Part shown: positions 38,202 through 46,469 of the stretch, in pieces
How the letters are laid out: each line of letters starts with the position of its first letter
Position numbering within the stretch: position 1 is the first letter of the stretch
Source: Lutibacter citreus
GTDB taxonomy: Bacteria > Bacteroidota > Bacteroidia > Flavobacteriales > Flavobacteriaceae
Direction: 5' to 3'
Length of the DNA stretch: 64,000 nucleotides
Assembly (NCBI RefSeq): GCF_003260195.1
Contig: NZ_QEIH01000011.1
Span: 62,001 to 126,000 of the forward strand
Notes under the pieces: generated by a model
Database searches by the model: none
Told to the model about the DNA's origin: nothing
What the model saw: the letters and a program-made list of their open reading frames with translations, nothing else
Made by a program: the position numbers and the translations under genes

Positions 38202-39947
38202 TTATTTTTTTGGTAAGGAAAAATAAAATTTACTTCCAATGCCTAGCTCACTTTCTGCCCAAATTTTACCTCTGTGTTTATCAATAAAATCTTTACAAAG
38301 GATAAGGCCAAGACCAGTACCTTTTTCTTTCTCTGTTCCTAAAGTTGAATAAGAACTGTCAATTTGAAATAATTTTTCAAGATTACTTTTTTCTATTCCT
38401 ACACCACCATCTATAACAGAGATTAAATATTCCTTTTCATTTTCTTTAGCAGTAATATTTATAGTTCCTTTTTGCGGAGTAAATTTTATAGCATTAGAAA
38501 TAAGGTTTCGCAATATAGCTTCAATCATTGCTTTATCTGCATGTAGGGTAATTTTAATGGGAGTGTTTAGTACTATGCTAATTAATTTTTGTTCAGAAGT
38601 GGGTTTTAATAATTCTAGTGTAGATTTAATAATTGAATCAAGATCTATGTATTCTGGATTGAATTCCATTCTACCTGTTTGTGATCTCGACCATTCCATT
38701 AAATTAGACAATAATTCCATAGCATATTTTGAAGAACTATTAATAATTTCAGCATATTTATCAATTCCTTGATAATTTTTTTCTTTCACTTGATGACTTA
38801 ATATTTCACTAAAACCTAAAATACCACTAAAAGGACTTTTTAAATCGTGTGCAATAATGGAAAAAAACTTGTCTTTCGTTGAATTTAATTCTCTTAAAGT
38901 AGCTTCACTTTCTCTAAGCTTTAACTCTGCTTTTTTACTATTAGTAATATCATTTATAACAGAAATAACACATTGTTCATCATTTATATTAATAATATTA
39001 GCTGTTATTAAGCCGGTAAATAATTCTCCAGATTTTTTACGGAAAATATATTCCCTTTCATTTATTGACTTTTTTGACTTTAATTCTGAAATAAATTTTA
39101 GACGGTGATTATTATTGTTCCATAAATTTATTTCATTTATACCCATTAATTCATTCGGTTCATAACCAGCAATTGATAGGGTGTTTTTATTTACTTCAAA
39201 AATTTCTCCATTCGTAAGTTTGGATAATATAACAATAAAAGGAGCCGCATGAAATGCTTTTGAAAATTTTTCCTCTTGAGCATTTACATCAAAAATCAGA
39301 CGTTTATTATACATTAAAGAAATAGCATAAACAAGAAGTATTGAAATGGTTTCCCAAGATAGTAGAAATATGGATTCTGATGGTGATGATTTAAAATAGT
39401 CGGTATCTGATTGGTGATTTTGTAAAATATTAATAATATGAAGAGATTGAATGACAAAAACTGCACAAAAAACAAACCCAACTGGCCGCGTTATTTTACG
39501 CATAGATACTGGGGCCCTTTTTAGCATTAGAAAGGCTCCTTGAAAACTGAGCAGAATAAAAACCACTGAATGATTTATGTTTCTAGCATTTAAATTGGGT
39601 TCTACAAAAGTAAAATAGGAATGAACTAGAAAAAAAATAACAATTAAAATATAGTTTTGAATTTGGTATCCTTTTTTATTAATAAATTTTTCAAGTCCAA
39701 TTATAAGAATTACAATAGATAAGATTGTTAGTGTATTAGCTAAAGGGATAGAAATCCAATCTGATACATGATTACGAAGAAATATAAAGATGATTCCTAC
39801 TGTACTTATAAAAAAGCTGATGAGTATTAAGAAAGCCCCCGGAAATCTCTTTTTTATTTGAGAATACAAAGAGCCAATTAATATTAAATTAACAATACTA
39901 ATTATAATATAGGTAAGGTAAATTGTTTGAATATCAATGGGGAACAT
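38202..39947 (-). CDS. PAS-domain sensor histidine kinase with membrane sensor region
   Basis: This 581-residue kinase has an N-terminal region of about seven membrane helices (residues 5-225), a PAS domain (about 235-345), a HisKA dimerisation domain with the phospho-acceptor His in FFSIIAHDLKSPFSG and a HATPase domain with N box NLISNAIKFTP, G1 box DGGVGIE and G2 box GTGLGL. No response regulator is next to it, so its partner is elsewhere. It is flanked by two imperfect 39-bp direct repeats. Confidence 0.93.
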   Translation of the reverse strand: MFPIDIQTIYLTYIIISIVNLILIGSLYSQIKKRFPGAFLILISFFISTVGIIFIFLRNHVSDWISIPLANTLTILSIVILIIGLEKFINKKGYQIQNYILIVIFFLVHSYFTFVEPNLNARNINHSVVFILLSFQGAFLMLKRAPVSMRKITRPVGFVFCAVFVIQSLHIINILQNHQSDTDYFKSSPSESIFLLSWETISILLVYAISLMYNKRLIFDVNAQEEKFSKAFHAAPFIVILSKLTNGEIFEVNKNTLSIAGYEPNELMGINEINLWNNNNHRLKFISELKSKKSINEREYIFRKKSGELFTGLITANIININDEQCVISVINDITNSKKAELKLRESEATLRELNSTKDKFFSIIAHDLKSPFSGILGFSEILSHQVKEKNYQGIDKYAEIINSSSKYAMELLSNLMEWSRSQTGRMEFNPEYIDLDSIIKSTLELLKPTSEQKLISIVLNTPIKITLHADKAMIEAILRNLISNAIKFTPQKGTINITAKENEKEYLISVIDGGVGIEKSNLEKLFQIDSSYSTLGTEKEKGTGLGLILCKDFIDKHRGKIWAESELGIGSKFYFSLPKK

Positions 39948-40353
39948 GCAAATATTTAATTAGGGGTAAATTTTTAAAAAATAAATTATTTGATTGATTC
40001 AATAGTTTTTTATGATTTTTCATTAAAAAAAGTAAAGGTTGTTAATTTTTCTTAAACCTAAACTGTTTTTAGCTTTTTATTATCAAAAAATAAATCAAAT
40101 TTATAATTTTTGCACTTACTTTATGCTTGTTAAGTAGATAACTGTTAATAGTAGGTAAAAGATTTTGCACTTGCCAGCTCTGTTAGGTAAGAAAGACTAT
40201 TAAGAAAATTATTTATATAGGTAGGTTATGTAAAGTGTAAATTAAAACATTACTTAAAATGGTTAAATGCTTGTTTATTTAATTGGTGTTTAGTTTATAG
40301 AAAACTCTAAATTAACTTCAGCTACAATCTTTTGTATATTTTTTCTAGGTTTC
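39948..40353. other. 406-bp intergenic region with repeat copy
   Basis: It holds the second 39-bp repeat and otherwise AT-rich sequence. No intact gene is seen. One frame across the repeat reads LHLPALLGKKDY then stop, and the other copy ends in a similar GKKDN-stop, which may be the tail of a lost coding sequence. Confidence 0.4.
40170..40208. repeat. 39-bp imperfect direct repeat, copy 2
   Basis: This is the partner of 38004-38042, with eight differences over 39 positions. Both are intergenic and share orientation, so they could be target-side scars or ends of a lost element around the histidine kinase. Confidence 0.5.
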
Positions 40354-41388
40354 TTATTCAATTTTATATTCATCAAAAAGATATTGTATTGCTTTTTCAA
40401 TAACCTTATCATTTGAAGAAGTAATATCAGATTTATTATTTTTTGTATAAACATCTGGAATGTGACCAATGCCATCTAAGCTTTCTCCGTTAGGTAATAA
40501 AAACTTTTGAATAGAATAGTTATAATGCCAAGAATTTGGTAAAAATCGCATATTACTTACTGTTGAAAAATCTCCAGCTGTTGTGTCTCCAATTTGTACA
40601 ATGTGTTTGAAAGATTTCATATGTAATAAGAATATTTCTCCTGCACTTATAGTTTTTCTATCTGTTAAAACAATAACAGGTTTTACATATGAATTTTCTT
40701 TATTTGGATAGGTGTGATATTGTTTTTTGTTATCAAAATCATCATGATTAATCCCGTTTCTAGTTTGAACGGTATATATAAAATGTTTTCCGTCTGAAAA
40801 GGCTTGTGCAATTTTTGATGAATATTTATCATCTCCACCAGTATTTTGTCTTACATCTAAAATTATAGCGCTATAATCTTTCAGTTCATTAATTACAGAG
40901 TTAATTATAGAAGGATTTTCACCATCCATAGTGCCTAAATAAATGTACCCAATATTTTTGTTTTTTATTTTACCAAAAGAAAGACCATCTTCAGATGGGA
41001 TGTTGTTGACAAGATCTAAATATTTTGAAGTTAAGAGTTCTTTACTAAATTCAGATGTAGATTGTTTGTTTAAAGCATAACCTGAATGATAATTATTCCC
41101 ATTTCCGTCAAATAAAACAGTATGGCTATCATCTAATTGCTCTATTAAATTTGAAAGAATATTCCAAAGTTCTTCATCTGATGTTGTCTCATTTATTTGA
41201 GGTCTGTAAATTTCATATAAATTATTCCAGTTTATATTTCTTATGGTAAATAAACTGTAATGTTGGTTGAAATCGTTCCAAAATATTTCAAAATTATTAA
41301 TTGGGGTAATCGGTTCATCATCGTCTATAATTAAGTTGGTGCAGGCTGAAAATGAAATTAGTGCGAAAAAGAAGATTAGTTTTTTCAT
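40354..41388 (-). CDS. S41-family (C-terminal processing/tricorn-like) peptidase, lipoprotein
   Basis: This 344-residue lipoprotein (signal ending ISFSACTN) has an S41 catalytic domain. ILDVRQNTGGDDKYSS and DRKTISAGEIFLLHM are the conserved segments, with the nucleophile Ser in SAGE. An N-terminal helical part resembles the S41 N-domain; no PDZ domain is evident. It is predicted to cleave exported or surface polypeptides. Its start overlaps the stop of the upstream gene by 4 bp (ATGA), so the pair is translationally coupled. Confidence 0.88.
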   Translation of the reverse strand: MKKLIFFFALISFSACTNLIIDDDEPITPINNFEIFWNDFNQHYSLFTIRNINWNNLYEIYRPQINETTSDEELWNILSNLIEQLDDSHTVLFDGNGNNYHSGYALNKQSTSEFSKELLTSKYLDLVNNIPSEDGLSFGKIKNKNIGYIYLGTMDGENPSIINSVINELKDYSAIILDVRQNTGGDDKYSSKIAQAFSDGKHFIYTVQTRNGINHDDFDNKKQYHTYPNKENSYVKPVIVLTDRKTISAGEIFLLHMKSFKHIVQIGDTTAGDFSTVSNMRFLPNSWHYNYSIQKFLLPNGESLDGIGHIPDVYTKNNKSDITSSNDKVIEKAIQYLFDEYKIE

Positions 41389-42173
41389 ATTGGAAATTTA
41401 TATAAAACACTTGTTGAAATTCTATTTGAAAAACTTGTAAAAGTATGTGTGCTTTTTGCACTTTTAATATTTAAATCATAATCAATTTTTAAATTAAAAT
41501 GATTAGAAATTTCATGTTTATAATTGATGTTCCAGTTTATTGATTTGTATTCTTTAAATGAAGCCAACTTACCATTAAAAATAATTTTTAGTGGTTCGTT
41601 TTGGTTTTCAATAATATACTCATCTAAACCATTATAAGGAGGCCTACTTAAAAATTGAATTACTGGAATTGAAATTGTACTTTCTATATATTGTTTTGCC
41701 GTAAATTGTTTTGAAATTGCCGCACTTATAGATAACCCATTGGTTGAAAAATAACTAAAAGCATCTTGGTTATACCAATCCATATAAAGAATGTCTATTG
41801 AGTAGGAACCTCCTATATAAAAGTTGGTAGATTGTTGTTTTGTAAATATATTTTTTAAGTAAGCTATACCTATATTTGCTTTGTAATAGGAAGTTTTAAG
41901 TTTATTTAAGCGTCCAGAATTAAGTGTTCCATCGCCATATTTAGCATTAATTTTTAGTATGTTTTTTGAATGTTGTTCATAAAAAATAGAATAATATAAT
42001 GCAGTTCCTTTTTGATTGAGTGGAGAAAAATTGGAGTCTTTAATATTATCAAAATTATATCCAATACCAATTCCTAAATAATTTATTATTGCTGGTAATG
42101 ATTCTTTTTGTTGAGCAAAAATGCTAATTTTTAAAAAGAAAATTGAAAGTATTGTTAAAGCTGAAACCTTCAT
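41385..42173 (-). CDS. secreted outer-membrane-like protein of unknown function
   Basis: I do not recognise a family. The 262-residue product has a signal peptide (LTILSIFFLKISIFAQ) and a string of amphipathic beta strands such as YLGIGIGYNFDN and FYIGGSYSIDILYMDW, ending in ISTSVLYKFPI. This suggests a small outer-membrane barrel. It is coupled by an ATGA overlap to the downstream S41 peptidase gene, so the two products probably work together, and it follows an AraC-type regulator gene on the same strand. Confidence 0.75.
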   Translation of the reverse strand: MKVSALTILSIFFLKISIFAQQKESLPAIINYLGIGIGYNFDNIKDSNFSPLNQKGTALYYSIFYEQHSKNILKINAKYGDGTLNSGRLNKLKTSYYKANIGIAYLKNIFTKQQSTNFYIGGSYSIDILYMDWYNQDAFSYFSTNGLSISAAISKQFTAKQYIESTISIPVIQFLSRPPYNGLDEYIIENQNEPLKIIFNGKLASFKEYKSINWNINYKHEISNHFNLKIDYDLNIKSAKSTHTFTSFSNRISTSVLYKFPI

Positions 42174-42255
42174 TTAGTATTTAGATGTTAGTTAATACAG
42201 CAATAATAATAGTATTTGAAGGAAAAAGAGTCCAAAATAATTATAAGTGAATTAA

Positions 42256-43395
42256 TTAGGACTTATTTTCCTTCAACTTAAATTGATTTGGTGTATAACC
42301 AGTTTTCTTTTTAAACTCACTATAAAAAGTAGATTTAGATTTAAAGCCTGCCTCTAAACCTATTGCAACAATACTATATTTATCAAATTCAGTACTTGAT
42401 AACATTTGTTTTACATCATCTATTCGATAATTATTTATTAATGAAGAAAAATTTGAATTTACCGAAGCGCTAATTAATTGAGAAAGATACCCTGTACTCA
42501 TGTTTAATTTTTTAGCAACAATATCTCTACTCAATTCTGGATTTCTATATAACTTTTCCTCATTTATTAATTTTAAAAACTTTTGAAAATGTATGTGCTT
42601 AGTTTCAGAAATGTTTGTTGAATTTTTATTGTTTTCTAAATCAATTTTTTCATTTTTTTTTATCTTCAATAAATTGTGAATTTCTGATTTGTCTTGTGAG
42701 AGTTTTAATTGAATAAGACCTCTAAAGATAAGCCAATACACATAAAATGAAACACCGAGCCAAACGGGATATGTGATATCTTTGTGTTCAAAAGGATATA
42801 TTTCATCAGGAATAAAAGTATTAATTACCCATATAAGAAGAAGTGAAGCATTAAAAATCCAAATGTTTTTTAGCCATTTTTTTTCATCAAAACTTATCTT
42901 ACTTTTTTTAATAACAACATAAGAAAGTGCGGTTAATGACACATTAAATAGTATCGCAAAATAAAATTGTATTTCATATATAAGTTTATAATATTTTTTC
43001 ACTAATTCCCAATTCATCAACTCAAAATCTAGTTGTAAATCAATAATTAAATATAATATCCAAAAGAGAAAAAAGGGAATGGTAAGTAGAAGTGATTTTT
43101 TACTATTAGCATATTTATTTTTTGTTGATTTTAAAAAATAAACTAACATTGGAATGTAAAACATTAATAGCCACGGAATGTCGTCTCCAAAATAATCTAT
43201 GAAATAATATTTTTTATCATAGCCTTTAGCTACTAAAAGTTCAACTACACCTATGTAAGATAGTAAAAAAGTACTGTATGCTAAATACTTGTTGGCTTTA
43301 ACTTTAAAGGAGTTTTGAGTTAAAAGAACTATTGAAAAAAGGAATCCTTGAATCAAACTAACAAAAACCAAAATTTCGATTACATTTAATTTCAT
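42256..43395 (-). CDS. AraC-family regulator with N-terminal membrane domain
   Basis: This 379-residue protein has about seven membrane helices in residues 5-230 and a C-terminal AraC double helix-turn-helix at about 275-375 (VAKKLNMSTGYLSQLI, VAIGLEAGFKSKSTFYSEF). This layout is common in Bacteroidota, where the membrane part is taken to sense a signal and the DNA-binding part regulates neighbours. It lies 82 bp upstream of the barrel/S41 gene pair on the same strand and may control it. Confidence 0.9.
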   Translation of the reverse strand: MKLNVIEILVFVSLIQGFLFSIVLLTQNSFKVKANKYLAYSTFLLSYIGVVELLVAKGYDKKYYFIDYFGDDIPWLLMFYIPMLVYFLKSTKNKYANSKKSLLLTIPFFLFWILYLIIDLQLDFELMNWELVKKYYKLIYEIQFYFAILFNVSLTALSYVVIKKSKISFDEKKWLKNIWIFNASLLLIWVINTFIPDEIYPFEHKDITYPVWLGVSFYVYWLIFRGLIQLKLSQDKSEIHNLLKIKKNEKIDLENNKNSTNISETKHIHFQKFLKLINEEKLYRNPELSRDIVAKKLNMSTGYLSQLISASVNSNFSSLINNYRIDDVKQMLSSTEFDKYSIVAIGLEAGFKSKSTFYSEFKKKTGYTPNQFKLKENKS

Positions 43396-43563
43396 TAGAA
43401 ACGAATATACTTAAAATTCTGAAGGATATTACCTTAAATTTAATAGATAATGATAGATCTTATTATTGTGCCACATGAAAGTGATCACTTTTTAAAATTA
43501 TTATTTACTGAAAGATTATGAGGTATTATTAATTTAAAAGGGAGGAAATAGAACGTTTAAATA

Positions 43564-43595
43564 GAAAGAGAGATCTTAATTAAAATCTCTCTTTC
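43564..43595 (-). terminator. intrinsic terminator after cysK
   Basis: An 11-bp perfect stem (GAAAGAGAGAT with its complement) and 10-nt loop end 11 bp beyond the cysK stop codon on the minus strand. The following minus-strand bases are CTATTT, a weak T tract. Confidence 0.7.
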
Positions 43596-43606
43596 AAATA
43601 AAATAA

Positions 43607-44521
43607 TTATTTAGTTAGCAAACCATCAATTGATAGGTATCGTTCACCGGTATCATAGTTAAAAGTTAAAATTGTGTCGTTGCTTTTAAAGTTATTTAAC
43701 TGTTTTCTTACAGCAGCTAATGAAGCACCTGTTGAAATACCAACTAAAATACCTTCTAACTTAGCTATATTTTGAACTTCGGTAAATGCTTCTTCTTTAG
43801 TAATTTTAACAGCTCCATCAATAGATTCTCTATTGAATACTTCAGGGAAAAATCCAGGTCCAATACCTTGTAATGTGTGAGGTCCAGGTTCACCTCCAGA
43901 AATTATTGGAGAGTCGCTAGGTTCTACGGCAAGTACTTTTAAATTAGAATATATCTTTTTTAAAACTTCAGAAACTCCCGTAATATGGCCTCCAGTTCCA
44001 ACACCAGTTATAATATAATCTAAACCTTCAGGAAAATCTGCTGCAATTTCTAGTGCAGTTGTTTTTCTGTGAATTTCAGGGTTGGCTTGGTTTGTAAATT
44101 GAGAAGGCATCCACGCATTACTACTATTTTTAACCATTTCTTTTGCTTTTTCAATCGTTCCCGAAAGACCAAGTGCTTTAGGTGTTAACACCAAATTTGC
44201 TCCGTAAGCAGCCATTAAAGCCCTTCTTTCAACAGACATTGATTCTGGCATTACAAGTGTTAGTTTGTAATTTTTAACAGCAGCTACCATTGCCAATCCT
44301 ATTCCTGTATTTCCAGAAGTAGGTTCAATAATTTCAGTATCTTTTGATAAAAGGTTTTGTTTTTCGGCTTCTTCAATCATGGATAAAGCAATTCTATCTT
44401 TTATGCTTCCACCTGGGTTTGCTTTTTCAAGTTTCATCCAAACGTTTGCATTTGGAAATAATTTACCGAGCTTAACAACTGGAGTGTTTCCAATACCTTC
44501 TAGTATGTTATTAATTTTCAT
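43607..44521 (-). CDS. cysK: cysteine synthase (O-acetylserine sulfhydrylase)
   Basis: This 304-residue cytoplasmic PLP enzyme makes L-cysteine from O-acetylserine and sulfide. The Schiff-base Lys41 is in NPGGSIKDR, the phosphate-binding and substrate loop [10 protein letters not shown] lies near residue 70, and the glycine-rich [10 protein letters not shown] is near residue 175. The length fits CysK/CysM; the [18 protein letters not shown] region favours the CysK group. It is monocistronic with its own terminator. Confidence 0.92.
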   Translation of the reverse strand: MKINNILEGIGNTPVVKLGKLFPNANVWMKLEKANPGGSIKDRIALSMIEEAEKQNLLSKDTEIIEPTSGNTGIGLAMVAAVKNYKLTLVMPESMSVERRALMAAYGANLVLTPKALGLSGTIEKAKEMVKNSSNAWMPSQFTNQANPEIHRKTTALEIAADFPEGLDYIITGVGTGGHITGVSEVLKKIYSNLKVLAVEPSDSPIISGGEPGPHTLQGIGPGFFPEVFNRESIDGAVKITKEEAFTEVQNIAKLEGILVGISTGASLAAVRKQLNNFKSNDTILTFNYDTGERYLSIDGLLTK

Positions 44522-44618
44522 GTGATCTTTTTTTAATTAGTTTTTTAAAGATAATGATAATATAATGGAGAATAAATCTCTAATTTGTTGTTTCTTTAAA
44601 GATGTATTTTTTTTGATT

Positions 44619-45803
44619 TTAAGATTTAACGTTATCCATTACAATTTCTTTTACCGTTTTGTTTAAAGCAGTTATGGAATTATAACTAGTATGTTCTAAA
44701 ACAATTACAACCAGTTTATCCTTTTGATATTGAGTAATACTAGTGCTAAAACCATTCCATTTTCCGTGGTGATATATAGTATTTTCGTTTTCTTTATCAA
44801 TTCTAAAACCAAATCCATAAGGAATTTTTCTTCCAGAACTGGTTTCACCTTTAGAATACATCATTTCAACAGATTCTTTAGTTAAAAGTTTACCACTATT
44901 TAATCCTGTAACCCACTTTATTAAATCTTCACTTGTTGCATAAATATTTTTATCTCCAACAATAGCGTCATTTATTGTGCTACCTATTTTAAGGTGTCTC
45001 CATCCTCTATATAGCCTATAACCGTTTAATTGATTTGTTTTAAAGTTGTCTTTTGTACAGCTGTATACAAAAGAGTTATCCATTTTTAAGGGATCAAATA
45101 TATTATCTTTTATAAAATTACTGAAACTAGTGCCAGATACTTTTTCAATAATAGAAGCTAATACAAAATAACCTGTATTCGAATAGTCAAAATTGCGTCC
45201 AGGTTTAAAGAAACGTTGTACATGTGAAGATGCTAATAAAGTCATCATTTCGCTATTTGTAGGTGCTCTTTTTTGTTTCCATAAATGTTCTGCAGCCCAA
45301 AAATATTTAGGCAGTCCGGCGGTATGATTCAGTAGGTTTTTAATGGTAACGCCTTCATAAGGAAATTTAGGAAAATAATTAGTTACAGAATCTGTAAGCT
45401 TAATTTGGTTTCGTTCATATAAAAGCATAATCGCTGCTGCGGTAAATTGTTTGCTCACAGAAGCTAATTGAAATACCGAAGATTTACTTAGAGGTTCTTT
45501 TTTTTTGAAATCAGCAAGCCCAATTTGACTGCTATATAGTGTTTCTCCATTTTTAGAAACTAATAGCGATCCATTAAAATCATATCTTTTATTAATTCTT
45601 TGAAGCAGTGAATCTAACTTGTTATTTACTACTTTTTTAACAATTGTATCAGTGGTTTTTTTAACTAAAACGGGGAGTTCCTTTTTTATAGGGATGTCTA
45701 TTTCTTTTACAATTTTAGGGGGTGGATTTGAATTAGATATGAAAATGAAGCTACTTGAAATAACTAAAATAGCTAGGGCTAGAAATTTAATATTTTTTTT
45801 CAA
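44619..45803 (-). CDS. class C beta-lactamase-like serine hydrolase
   Basis: This 394-residue protein has an N-terminal membrane segment (ALAILVISSSFIFIS) and a penicillin-binding/beta-lactamase fold. The motifs are SVSK (Ser115 to Lys118), YSN in FDYSNTGYF, and HHGKWNG in place of KTG. Such proteins are mostly periplasmic esterases or peptidases rather than resistance enzymes. It is single and lies 97 bp upstream of cysK on the same strand. Confidence 0.9.
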   Translation of the reverse strand: MKKNIKFLALAILVISSSFIFISNSNPPPKIVKEIDIPIKKELPVLVKKTTDTIVKKVVNNKLDSLLQRINKRYDFNGSLLVSKNGETLYSSQIGLADFKKKEPLSKSSVFQLASVSKQFTAAAIMLLYERNQIKLTDSVTNYFPKFPYEGVTIKNLLNHTAGLPKYFWAAEHLWKQKRAPTNSEMMTLLASSHVQRFFKPGRNFDYSNTGYFVLASIIEKVSGTSFSNFIKDNIFDPLKMDNSFVYSCTKDNFKTNQLNGYRLYRGWRHLKIGSTINDAIVGDKNIYATSEDLIKWVTGLNSGKLLTKESVEMMYSKGETSSGRKIPYGFGFRIDKENENTIYHHGKWNGFSTSITQYQKDKLVVIVLEHTSYNSITALNKTVKEIVMDNVKS

Positions 45804-46272
45804 AAGGTACTTTTAGGGGTTAAGATGCTAATTTAAGAATTCAAAGTTTAAATTCAAATGCATTATTGTTAAAAGTCATTTTTTAAAAAAATATAATTTT
45901 AAAGATGTTATTAGTTTAGAGAGTTTTAACAAATAAAAGTGAGATGTTATTAAAGAATAATAGATCTTTAATTGTTATTGTTGTTGAAGGGAAGAGCAAT
46001 ACTAAAAAGCGTTTATTTAATAAAAAATATGTATAGGAAATATCTTTAGAGAGAATAACATCAGCATACCAATTTAATTTTCTTAAGTTTTTGGATATAA
46101 GCATAGGTGTTCTGCAATTTCTTTCTGTTGATATCCTTTATATTTATACCTTAAATTAAGTATTTCAATTTTTTTTTAAATGATATTTTAACAATTCATC
46201 TAAAAGTTCACTTCTAGTGAAGTGATTAATATCAATTAAGCATAGTTAAATGTTAATTATAACAAGAAACCC

Positions 46273-46302
46273 TTGTAAACTTAAAATATATGTATATATT
46301 TG
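46273..46302 (+). promoter_or_regulatory. Bacteroidota-type promoter of the PL17-kdgF unit
   Basis: TTG at 46273-46275 and TATATTTG at 46295-46302 are separated by 19 bp, matching the -33 TTG and -7 TAnnTTTG consensus and spacing. The -7 element overlaps the first operator copy, so a bound repressor would block polymerase. Confidence 0.65.
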
Positions 46303-46325
46303 GTAAACCAAACTGGTAAACCAGT
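46300..46325 (+). promoter_or_regulatory. tandem operator, two 13-bp copies
   Basis: Two adjoining 13-bp units, TTGGTAAACCAAA and CTGGTAAACCAGT, are each a near-perfect inverted repeat around a central AA. The same unit occurs in threes before both susC genes. TTGGTnnACCAA resembles sites of FadR-subfamily GntR repressors for uronates such as UxuR/ExuR. Confidence 0.7.
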
Positions 46326-46469
46326 TGTGAATTTTCTATAATTATTATGAAGAATTATAATAAATTAAAAAATGTAGTTTGAATGTGAGAACATTAAATT
46401 AACTAGAAAGTGAAATTTAAACGGAAAAAGAGCAATCTAATATATCTTGGTTTATTTTAAAAAATAAGA

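Larger units (their letters stand above)
45804..46469. other. intergenic region upstream of the alginate locus
   Basis: This stretch of 666 bp separates the beta-lactamase-like gene from PL17. Its right end holds the promoter/operator at 46273-46325. On the minus strand, 46086-46136 reads GYQQKEIAEHLCLYPKT then a stop, which resembles a transposase-associated helix-turn-helix and may be a decayed gene end. Nothing else is recognisable. Confidence 0.5.

Noticed and set aside
40290..40475. A 61-codon minus-strand ORF overlapping the end of the S41 peptidase gene.
   Set aside because: It is another frame of the peptidase gene end and has no features of its own.
45916..46104. A 62-codon minus-strand ORF in the gap before PL17.
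   Set aside because: Low-complexity composition, no ribosome-site or family signal; more likely chance or part of decayed sequence.
46300..46325. The short tandem repeats as a CRISPR array or replication iterons.
   Set aside because: Units are 13 bp without spacers, occur at promoters only, and no cas or rep gene is present.
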